A DNA stretch of 7,040 nucleotides from Lysobacterales bacterium (GTDB lineage Bacteria > Pseudomonadota > Gammaproteobacteria > Xanthomonadales > Xanthomonadaceae), in assembly GCA_020442545.1 (NCBI GenBank), contig JAGRJX010000017.1, forward strand, positions 1-7,040. Reading direction: 5' to 3'. Shown here piece after piece: positions 1-5,724 of the stretch; within the stretch, counting starts at the first letter, position 1; every line of letters begins with the position of its first letter. A program made the translations under genes and the position numbers. Below the pieces are notes generated by a model, which worked only from the letters and a program-made list of their open reading frames with translations, did no database searches and was not told the DNA's origin.

Positions 1-158
1 GCCGCCAGCAGCAGGAAGTCATAGCGCGGCAGATCGCCGAGTGGCAGCCACTTCGACAAGGCGAGGATGGCGAAGAAACCGCCGGCAAACAGGCAACTGC
101 GTGTTTCCTTCAGGCCGAACCAGACGAATTCACGGATGTGGGTGCGGGTCGATTCCAC
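1..158 (-). CDS. DUF817 family membrane protein, N-terminal 52 codons (runs off left edge)
   Basis: Read on the minus strand, an open frame begins with GTG at 158 and continues to the window edge without a stop. The peptide starts VESTRTHIREFVWFGLKET. It then has a hydrophobic stretch with SCLFAGGFFAILAL and the segment LPRYDFLLLA. The order FGLK, SC-F, first membrane segment, then LPRYD-LLL is what I know of the DUF817 family (B. subtilis YoaT), an integral membrane family of unknown function. The GTG is preferred because AGGAG lies 8 bases upstream (minus strand, 167-171). An in-frame GTG at 182 has no comparable site. The gene diverges from the sigma factor gene, so it is probably a separate transcription unit. 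No function can be assigned. The family call is from memory of the motif pattern. Confidence 0.75.
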   Translation of the reverse strand, partial: MESTRTHIREFVWFGLKETRSCLFAGGFFAILALSKWLPLGDLPRYDFLLLA

Positions 159-166
159 GCGGCGGA

Positions 167-171
167 CTCCT
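167..171 (-). promoter_or_regulatory. Shine-Dalgarno AGGAG for the DUF817 gene
   Basis: The plus-strand CTCCT reads AGGAG on the minus strand, 8 bases before the GTG at 158. It decides between the two in-frame GTG candidates (158 and 182). Confidence 0.65.
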
Positions 172-313
172 GCTGCTGTCACGCCAACAGCCTGCGCCGC
201 CAATCAGGACGTCGGGTGCCGTGATGCTGGCTTTTCCCGGGCAATCCGGTGCTGGTGCCGGTTGCCGTTGGCACCGACCGCCGGGCAAACTGGCTCGATA
301 CACCCGATCAACG
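172..313. promoter_or_regulatory. Divergent intergenic region between DUF817 and the sigma factor gene
   Basis: This stretch must hold the promoters of both divergent genes unless they lie inside coding sequence. I see no convincing sigma70 -35/-10 pair on either strand. The only structured element is an inverted repeat, GGTGCC at 254-259 and GGCACC at 270-275 with a 10-base spacer, about 40 bases before the sigma factor start. It is a possible operator or chance in GC-rich DNA. No Shine-Dalgarno precedes the sigma factor start. Confidence 0.3.
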
Positions 314-322
314 ATGCCACGC

Positions 323-943
323 ATGTCCGACAACGACCGCGACGACGCCCTCGGCCAGATCACGGCCATCCTTGCAGCATCCGGCGAGGCCAACCCGCTG
401 GATGCGCTGATGCCGATGGTGCACCAGGACCTCAAGCGCCTCGCCCGCGCGCAGCGCGCGCGCATGGAACCCAGCCACACGCTGTCGACCACGGCGCTGG
501 TCAACGAGGCCTACCTCAAGCTGAAGAAGGCCGGCCGGCAGGACCTGCACAACCGCGAACACTTCTTCTCGCTGGTGGCACGCGCCATGCGCCAGATCCT
601 GATCGACCACGCGCGTTCGCGCCTCGCCGAGCGCAAGCGCATCGATGTGGTGGCGATGGAGATGGAGGATCGCCCGGAGATCGAGGCCAAGGAATTGCAG
701 CGCCTGCTGGACATCGACTCGGCACTGTCCGAGTTGGAGCAGCACGACGAGCGGCTGGCCAAGGTGGTGCTGTACCGCTATTTCGCCGGTTATTCGGCGG
801 AAGAGACGGCGTCGCTGTGCGGCGTCACCGAGCGCACCATCAACCGCGACTGGCAGAAGGCGCGCGCCTGGCTGGCAATGTCGCTGGACAACCGCGACAG
901 CGAGTCCGATGACGACGACGCGGACGACGAAGGCCAGCCATGA
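323..943 (+). CDS. ECF-type RNA polymerase sigma factor (TIGR02999 / PF07638 family), kinase-linked
   Basis: The predicted protein has 206 residues. Region sigma2 covers roughly residues 25-105, with SHTLSTTALVNEAYLKL at 51-67, then EHFFSLVARAMRQILIDHAR (about 79-98). Region sigma4 is about 132-188, with YRYFAGYSAEETASLCGV followed by the recognition helix VTERTINRDWQKAR. This pattern is that of TIGR02999 factors, which direct RNA polymerase to a private promoter set. Residues 55-58 (STTA) occupy the place where ordinary ECF factors carry the acidic DAED motif. That fits the class activated by threonine phosphorylation rather than released from an anti-sigma factor. The tail (193-203) is nearly all Asp/Glu/Ser (SESDDDDADDE), which is unusual. 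The stop overlaps the kinase start as ATGA. Start choice: ATG 323 gives MSDNDRDD; ATG 314 would add three residues; neither has a Shine-Dalgarno. The frame stays open upstream to 41, but that Arg-rich peptide resembles no sigma N-terminus and overlaps the divergent gene. Confidence 0.9.
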   Translation: MSDNDRDDALGQITAILAASGEANPLDALMPMVHQDLKRLARAQRARMEPSHTLSTTALVNEAYLKLKKAGRQDLHNREHFFSLVARAMRQILIDHARSRLAERKRIDVVAMEMEDRPEIEAKELQRLLDIDSALSELEQHDERLAKVVLYRYFAGYSAEETASLCGVTERTINRDWQKARAWLAMSLDNRDSESDDDDADDEGQP

Positions 944-3624
944 GCAGCGGCGGCGGTGAGACGACCGCCGAGCGGTTCCGCCGCCTGGAACCGCTGCTGG
1001 ATCGCGCGCTGGAACTGGAAGGCAAGGCGCAGGACGACTTCATCGCCTCCTGCGCGGCGATCTATCCGGACCTGATCGACGACCTACGCCGCGCGCTGAG
1101 CCTCGATGACAGCAGCCTGCCCGGCCTCGGCGACCTCGCCGCCGAAGCCGTGCGTGACCAGCGCGGTGAGCGCAGCACGGATCGTCGCAACCTGCGCGCC
1201 GGACCGTGGCAACTGATCGAGAAGCTCGGTCGCGGCGGCATGGGTACGGTGTACCGCGCGCAGCGCGCCGATGGCGCCTTCGACAAGCAGGTCGCGGTGA
1301 AGTTGTTGCGCGGCCAGGACCTGCGCTTCAAGGATCACCTCGAACGCGAGCGCCAGTTGCTGGCGCGACTGGAACATCCGGCCATCGCGCGCCTGATCGA
1401 CGGCGGCGTGCTCAAGGACGGCCAGCCGTTCCTGGTGATGGAACTGGCTGAAGGCCACGACCTCGACAAATGGTGCAAGCAGAAGCAGCCGTCGCTGGAA
1501 CGCCGCCTGCGCGTGTTCATCGACATCTGCGCCGCCGTCGCCGAAGCGCACAGCCACCTGATCGTGCATCGCGATCTGAAGCCGTCCAACATCCGCGTCG
1601 CCGATGACGACAGCGTCAAATTGCTGGATTTTGGCATCGCCAAGCTGCTCGATCCCGAGGTCAAGCGCGGCGAAACCCGCAGCGTGGCGCTGACGCCCGA
1701 ATACGCGGCGCCCGAGCAGCTGGATGGCGGCGTGATCACCACGCGCACCGATGTCTATGCGCTGGGCGCGCTGCTCTACCTGCTGCTGACCGGCCGTTCG
1801 CCACACCCTCAGTTTGATGGCAACTGGGCGGCGATGATCGAAGCGGTCTGCCAGCACGATGCTGAACCGCCGAGCCAGAAGCTGCGTGACGGGAGCGCGC
1901 CGTTCCATGCCGGTGATGCACGCGGCGACCTCGATGCGATCTGCCTCAAGGCGCTGTCGCGCAATCCGCAGAACCGCTACGCGACGGCCGAAACCCTGGC
2001 CGGCGACGTGCAGCGCCACCTCGACGGCCGCCCGGTGCAGGCACGGCCATGGTCGTGGAGCTACCGCAGTTCGCGCTGGTTCCGCCGCAACTGGCTCGCC
2101 GCCTCCCTCGGTTTGTCGGCTTTCATCCTCCTGACCGGTGCAGCGGGCCTCTTGGCCTGGCAAAGCCAGCGCATTGCTGCCGAGCGCGACGCCGCCGTGC
2201 TTGAAGCCAAGCGCTCCGAAGCCGTGCGGAATTACCTGCTGCTGATGTTCCGGGATGCAGCCGAAGAGGCGCAGGACACGGAACAGCTACGCGCCCGCGA
2301 CCTGCTGGACCAGAGCGCGGACCAGGTCGAGCGTGTGTTCAGCGATGATCCGCTGACCGGCCAGGCCGTGCTTGCATCGCTGGGCGAGCTCTACGTGCTG
2401 CTCAACGACTACACCGGTGCCGAGCCGCTCCTGCGGCGTTTCCTGGATCGCGAAGATGGCCGCTCTCCTGCCTCGACACGTGCTCGTGCACGGATCGACA
2501 TGGGACTGGTGCTCCTACGCACGGGCAAGCCGGCCGAGGCCTGTACCGTCGTCAGTCCGGCGCTCGCTGAACTCGATGAGCTGATCAGCGACCAGCGCGT
2601 CCTGATCGGCGAAGTCGAGATGGTCAGAGGCCAGTGCCTTCGCCTGTCCGGTGACAGCGAGGGTTCGCTGGCTGCATACCGCCACGGCGTCGACCTGCAC
2701 ATCCAGACCCTGGGCGAGAACGACCGCCGCAGCGCCACCGCGCTCAACAACCTGGCGCTGGGGGAGCTCTACGCCGGACAGTACGACAGCGCCACCGGAC
2801 ACTTCGAGCGCGCGCTCAAGGCCTTCGAGGCCAGTGGCCTGAGCGAAAGCGACCACGTCGCCAGCCTGCTGAACAACCTGGCGGCACTGAGCCTGATCCA
2901 GGGTCGTCTTGGCGAAGCCGCCAGCTATTTCGAGCGCGCCATCCGGCTACGTGAAACCCAGGGTGGCGAGTCCGCCGCGATGGGTGCGCTACTCAGCAAC
3001 CAGGCACGCGTGCTGGCACTGACGAACCGTACGGACGAAGCCCGACGCGGCATCGAGCGCGGCGTTGCGATGACCCGCCAATTCACCGGCGACGACAGCA
3101 TCGACACGGCGGCCGTGCGCCTGGCCGCCGTCGACATCGCGCTGCTGCGCGGCGATCTGGCAGCGGCTGAATCGGCACTCAAACCCGCGTACGACACGCT
3201 GCAATCTCGTCTCGGGCCCTCGCATCCCTATACCGCCCGGGCCGAACTGGCACAGGCACATATCACCTGGCAGCGAGGCCGGCGCGAGCAGGCGGACCAG
3301 CTGCTGGCCGCCGCCAACGACAAGCTGGCCGCCGCCGGCCCCACCGCCACACGCTACCTCGCCGCCGGGCAGTGCCTGCAGGCCGAGGTGCTGCTGTCGG
3401 GCAAGTCCGAAGGCAGCGGCGAGCAAGCCGCGAAGCTGGCCGAAAGCTGCCTGACCGCGCGCGCGGACATTGCCGCGAACAGCTGGGAAACCGCCTGGGC
3501 CGAAGCGCTGCTGTCGCTCGCACGTGGCGACCGCGCCGCCTTCGTCACCGCCGCCAACAAGGTCGATGGCACGCTGGGCGCGGACAATCCGTTGGCCAGG
3601 CGCCTGCATGCGCTATGGCGCTGA
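940..3624 (+). CDS. Membrane-anchored Ser/Thr protein kinase with C-terminal TPR region (Pkn family)
   Basis: The protein has 894 residues. An N-terminal segment (about 11-60, ERFRRLEPLLDRALEL) is of the kind that often precedes the catalytic domain in sigma-linked kinases. The Hanks-type kinase domain spans about 90-362. It has the Gly loop GRGGMG at 97-102, catalytic Lys121 in VAVK, helix-C Glu137, HRDLKPSN at 210-217 (Asp212, Asn217), DFG at 230-232 and APE at 257-259. All catalytic residues are present, so it should be active. Activation-loop Thr246 and Thr252 are candidate phosphosites. One membrane segment lies at about 385-407, after the basic WFRRNW. The remainder, about 470-894, is helical with TPR-like units (about 481-503, 601-630, 643-672, 684-713) and would be periplasmic, probably sensing through protein contacts. 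Its start lies in the preceding stop (ATGA), implying translational coupling and a joint operon. Known relatives (PknS, PknT) phosphorylate their adjacent sigma factor. The actual substrate here is inferred. Confidence 0.93.
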   Translation: MSSGGGETTAERFRRLEPLLDRALELEGKAQDDFIASCAAIYPDLIDDLRRALSLDDSSLPGLGDLAAEAVRDQRGERSTDRRNLRAGPWQLIEKLGRGGMGTVYRAQRADGAFDKQVAVKLLRGQDLRFKDHLERERQLLARLEHPAIARLIDGGVLKDGQPFLVMELAEGHDLDKWCKQKQPSLERRLRVFIDICAAVAEAHSHLIVHRDLKPSNIRVADDDSVKLLDFGIAKLLDPEVKRGETRSVALTPEYAAPEQLDGGVITTRTDVYALGALLYLLLTGRSPHPQFDGNWAAMIEAVCQHDAEPPSQKLRDGSAPFHAGDARGDLDAICLKALSRNPQNRYATAETLAGDVQRHLDGRPVQARPWSWSYRSSRWFRRNWLAASLGLSAFILLTGAAGLLAWQSQRIAAERDAAVLEAKRSEAVRNYLLLMFRDAAEEAQDTEQLRARDLLDQSADQVERVFSDDPLTGQAVLASLGELYVLLNDYTGAEPLLRRFLDREDGRSPASTRARARIDMGLVLLRTGKPAEACTVVSPALAELDELISDQRVLIGEVEMVRGQCLRLSGDSEGSLAAYRHGVDLHIQTLGENDRRSATALNNLALGELYAGQYDSATGHFERALKAFEASGLSESDHVASLLNNLAALSLIQGRLGEAASYFERAIRLRETQGGESAAMGALLSNQARVLALTNRTDEARRGIERGVAMTRQFTGDDSIDTAAVRLAAVDIALLRGDLAAAESALKPAYDTLQSRLGPSHPYTARAELAQAHITWQRGRREQADQLLAAANDKLAAAGPTATRYLAAGQCLQAEVLLSGKSEGSGEQAAKLAESCLTARADIAANSWETAWAEALLSLARGDRAAFVTAANKVDGTLGADNPLARRLHALWR

Positions 3625-3732
3625 TTCGCATCCCGGCTTCGGTTACCCTGCGCTGGCGCCATCAGGAGAGCCTGCGCGACCCAAGCGATCGCCCGTGCCT
3701 CCCATGAATCGTCCGGAGCGGGGCCGTGCCGC
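3625..3732. other. 108-base spacer between kinase and FHA regulator genes
   Basis: The spacer has no hairpin followed by a T run, so transcription may continue from the kinase gene. AGGAG at 3664-3668 is not followed by a usable start at normal spacing. TACCCT at 3644-3649 resembles a -10 box but no good -35 lies 16-18 bases upstream. Whether the regulator has its own promoter cannot be told from sequence. Confidence 0.35.
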
Positions 3733-5493
3733 ATGCCATTCCACCTGATATGCGAACTGGATGAACAGCGACGACGCTTTCACGTCGGCGACGGCGAGTA
3801 CCTGATCGGCAGCGCCGCGGACTGCGACCTGCGACTACCGTTCCCGACCGTTTCACGCCACCACGCCCGGCTGCATGTGGATGGCAACGCCGTCGACCTT
3901 GAGGACATGGGCTCCAGCAACGGAACCCTGGTCGATGGACAACGGCTGAGTCATCGACAACGGCTTGAAGACGGCGCCCAGGTCCAGTTCGGCACGGTAT
4001 CCGCCCGCCTGCAGCCGGTGGATGCCGGCGAATCGTCGCTGGCCGTCGCCATCAACATGAGTGCCCACAGCCGCGCTCCGGACGGCGACCAGACGCTGCC
4101 GGTAACACGAGCGGAAAACCTGTCGGCCGAGGTCTGGGATGCGCTGATCGCAGCGGCCGCCTCCGGCGCCTCCGCTCCGGCCGTCGCCTCGTACATGGGC
4201 GACGCCCTGATTACCGCTGGACTGGCAACGGCCATCGAGATCGTGGACAGCGCTGACAGCGACGACGCACGTGTGCTGTTGCGGCACGGCGACACCGCGG
4301 CGACCGCTCAGCTGCTGCAGATTGAACACGGCAGCCTGTCGCTGCGTGCCAGCGGCGGCCGGCTCGAACCCGCCCTGCTGCAGGCCCTGCTGCGCTTGCT
4401 CGAACTGGGCCGCCGGCAGGCCCTTCCGGCAGACGATGTGACGGACGAGACGGCCGTGGACGGCGACACGCCGGCGCTGGCCGATCCGCGCATGCGCGAG
4501 ATCTATCAGCGCGCCCGACGCGTCGCCAGCAGCGATCTGAATGTGTTGATTCGCGGCGAATCCGGCACCGGCAAGGAGGTGCTGGCTCAGTTCATTCGCC
4601 AGCACGACGGCAAGCGCGATGCGCCCTATGTCGCGCTGAATTGCGCCGCGCTGGCCGACGATCTCATCGACGCGGAGCTGTTCGGCATCGAGCGCGGCGT
4701 GGCCACCGGCGTGAACGCGCGACCCGGCAAGTTCGAACAGGCCAACGGCGGCATCCTGTTCCTTGATGAAATCGGCGACATGGCGCCATCCACCCAGGCA
4801 CGCCTGCTGCGCGTGCTGCAGGAAGGCGAAGTCACGCGCATCGGCGGCAGCCAACCGCGACCCGCCCGCGCGCGGGTGATCGCCGCCACCAACCAGGACC
4901 TGGACCAAGCGGTCGCTGATGGACGCTTTCGGCTCGATCTGCTGCATCGCATCGCCGATTGGCAGGTGACGCTGCCGCCGCTGCGGGAACGGCCGCAGGA
5001 TATCCCGCTGCTGGCCGGCCGCTTTCTCGAGCAGGCCTGCCGCGCGCGCGGCATCCGGGTCAGCGGCATTACCCGCGCCGCCCATGCCGCGCTGCTCGGC
5101 CATGACTGGCCCGGCAATGTCCGCGAACTGCAGAACTACGTCGAGCGCGTGGTGATCATGGCCGACGGTGACGAGTTGACGCTCGACCTGCTGCCCGCGA
5201 CCGTCGCCGGCCGAGATGAGGCTGAGACGATGTGCAGCGATGTCGCGCCCGCGACGCCGTTGCGAAAACAGGATCTCGTCGACTTGATCCCGCTCCTCGT
5301 GGAACAGGGCCTGATCGAATACGGCAAGGAGGACGAACTGCACCAAAAAATTGTCGATGGCGTGGAGAAGGAGCTGATCGCCCAAGTGTTGCGTTGGTGC
5401 AACTACGTGCAGACGAAAGCGGCGACCAAGCTCGGGATCAACCGCAACACACTCCACAAAAAGCTGAAGGACTACGGACTCGACTCGTCGTAG
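3733..5493 (+). CDS. FHA domain / sigma54-type AAA+ / Fis-HTH transcriptional regulator with altered GAFTGA loop
   Basis: The protein has 586 residues. An FHA domain occupies about 5-95, with the phosphopeptide-binding signature: Gly26-Ser27, SRHHA at 41-45 and SSNGT at 61-65. Residues 125-235 form an Ala/Leu-rich region I do not recognise, possibly a degenerate GAF-like fold. The AAA+ domain covers about 250-475: Walker A GESGTGKE at 275-282, Walker B LFLDEIGDM at 342-350, sensor I AATN near 387, arginine fingers in FRLDLLHRI at 399-407, and WPGNVREL at 459-466. ATPase residues look intact. The loop that touches sigma54, normally GAFTGA, reads GVATGV (322-327), and the following stretch is about one residue shorter than usual. 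The Fis-type HTH is at about 545-583, ending in GINRNTLHKKLKDYGL. By family, FHA domains bind phosphothreonine, so the upstream kinase is the natural input. Only weak ribosome-binding candidates (GGAG about 14 bases upstream) precede the ATG. The last 90 codons are clearly less GC-rich than the rest. Confidence 0.92.
   Translation: MPFHLICELDEQRRRFHVGDGEYLIGSAADCDLRLPFPTVSRHHARLHVDGNAVDLEDMGSSNGTLVDGQRLSHRQRLEDGAQVQFGTVSARLQPVDAGESSLAVAINMSAHSRAPDGDQTLPVTRAENLSAEVWDALIAAAASGASAPAVASYMGDALITAGLATAIEIVDSADSDDARVLLRHGDTAATAQLLQIEHGSLSLRASGGRLEPALLQALLRLLELGRRQALPADDVTDETAVDGDTPALADPRMREIYQRARRVASSDLNVLIRGESGTGKEVLAQFIRQHDGKRDAPYVALNCAALADDLIDAELFGIERGVATGVNARPGKFEQANGGILFLDEIGDMAPSTQARLLRVLQEGEVTRIGGSQPRPARARVIAATNQDLDQAVADGRFRLDLLHRIADWQVTLPPLRERPQDIPLLAGRFLEQACRARGIRVSGITRAAHAALLGHDWPGNVRELQNYVERVVIMADGDELTLDLLPATVAGRDEAETMCSDVAPATPLRKQDLVDLIPLLVEQGLIEYGKEDELHQKIVDGVEKELIAQVLRWCNYVQTKAATKLGINRNTLHKKLKDYGLDSS
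4696..4713 (+). other. Degenerate sigma54-contact motif: GVATGV in place of GAFTGA
   Basis: These six codons encode residues 322-327 of the FHA regulator, directly after ELFGIER. The alignment is secure because ELFG precedes it and GKFEQANGG follows. The Phe and flanking Ala residues of the consensus are replaced. The Phe is the residue known to contact sigma54 in activators such as PspF. Confidence 0.85.
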
Positions 5494-5530
5494 CGAAACG
5501 ACGAAGATTGCCAGGCTCCGTCACGGCAGA

Positions 5531-5545
5531 AGGCCGTTCGGGCCT
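5531..5545. repeat. Short GC hairpin (AGGCC, 5-base loop, GGCCT)
   Basis: A perfect 5-bp stem with loop GTTCG lies 37 bases after the regulator stop. No T run follows, so it is not a standard intrinsic terminator. It may belong to the neighbouring repeat unit, because CAGAAGGC (5527-5534) recurs at 5579-5586 before the second palindrome. Confidence 0.35.
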
Positions 5546-5549
5546 CCGT

Positions 5550-5572
5550 ACGACGGACTTCCAGTCCGTCGT
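5550..5572. repeat. Palindromic repeat copy 1, 10-bp perfect stem, loop TCC
   Basis: ACGACGGACT (5550-5559) and AGTCCGTCGT (5563-5572) are exact reverse complements around a 3-base loop. The core GACGGACT-NNN-AGTCCGTC is shared with copy 2. In one frame it reads TDFQSV, a short translated signature I associate with interspersed palindromes in planctomycete genomes. That association is from memory. Confidence 0.85.
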
Positions 5573-5590
5573 TGTGACCAGAAGGCTCTC

Positions 5591-5609
5591 GACGGACTGG
5601 CAGTCCGTC
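5591..5609. repeat. Palindromic repeat copy 2, 8-bp perfect stem, loop GGC
   Basis: GACGGACT (5591-5598) and AGTCCGTC (5602-5609) are exact reverse complements. The stem is identical to the inner 8 bp of copy 1 and only the loop differs (TCC versus GGC). The two centres are 39 bases apart, and both copies are preceded by CAGAAGGC at unequal distances. In frame it reads TDWQSV. Confidence 0.85.
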
Positions 5610-5629
5610 ATACGAAATCTGCCATTCGC

Positions 5630-5638
5630 TGCTAAAAT
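5630..5638 (+). promoter_or_regulatory. Candidate extended -10 promoter for the hemX-like/hemA operon
   Basis: TGC followed by TAAAAT (5633-5638) matches the TGn extended -10 form, with five of six bases of TATAAT. It sits in the only AT-rich patch of the intergenic region, about 87 bases before the start codon at 5725. No good -35 is seen at 16-18 bases upstream, which extended -10 promoters can tolerate. GCTAA (5631-5635) and TTAGC (5642-5646) also form a small inverted repeat overlapping it. Confidence 0.35.
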
Positions 5639-5663
5639 AAATTAGCCCTCGTTTTGTAAGTTT

Positions 5664-5678
5664 CCGGCATCGCGCCGG
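5664..5678 (+). other. Small leader hairpin (CCGGC, 5-base loop, GCCGG)
   Basis: A perfect 5-bp GC stem lies 46 bases before the start codon, inside the predicted untranslated leader. It has no T tract and no recognisable riboswitch context. It may be chance. Confidence 0.25.
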
Positions 5679-5724
5679 TGATTGCCTGACAGCCTCTTTC
5701 CTCCTGCCCCCATTCGCCTACCCG

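Larger units (their letters stand above)
5494..5724. other. 231-base intergenic region with repeats, between FHA regulator and heme operon
   Basis: No gene is supported here. From left to right it holds a short GC hairpin (5531-5545), two perfect palindromes (5550-5572 and 5591-5609), an AT-rich patch with a candidate extended -10 (5630-5638), and a small hairpin (5664-5678) that would fall in the leader of the next gene. No hairpin is followed by a T tract, so no intrinsic terminator is called. Confidence 0.6.

Noticed and set aside
268..286. TGGCAC-containing stretch as a sigma54 promoter
   Set aside because: The GG and GC dinucleotides are not at the required -24/-12 spacing, and there is no TTGC element.
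41..313. Long N-terminal extension of the sigma factor frame (possible starts at 41 or 224)
   Set aside because: The peptide is Arg/Gly-rich with no sigma-like sequence, and its first part lies over the divergent DUF817 gene. ATG 323 (or 314) fits the family.
67..912. Open frame of 281 codons on the plus strand
   Set aside because: Pro/Arg/Ala-rich shadow of the sigma factor gene in another frame, with no recognisable domain.
1084..2163. Minus-strand open frame of 359 codons opposite the kinase
   Set aside because: Shadow of the kinase domain, low complexity and without motifs.
3704..3748. 14-codon reading frame (MNRPERGRAACHST) ahead of the regulator, as a leader peptide
   Set aside because: No ribosome-binding site, no attenuator structure, and it overlaps the regulator start in another frame.
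3853..5457. Minus-strand open frame of 534 codons opposite the FHA regulator
   Set aside because: Mirror of a GC-rich coding region. The translation shows no domain, whereas the plus strand has unambiguous FHA and AAA+ motifs.
5531..5545. Intrinsic terminator after the FHA regulator
   Set aside because: The stem is only 5 bp and no T run follows. The downstream palindromes also lack T tracts.
5550..5609. CRISPR array
   Set aside because: Only two copies, each itself a perfect palindrome, with an 18-base gap and no cas genes in view. Interspersed palindromes fit better.
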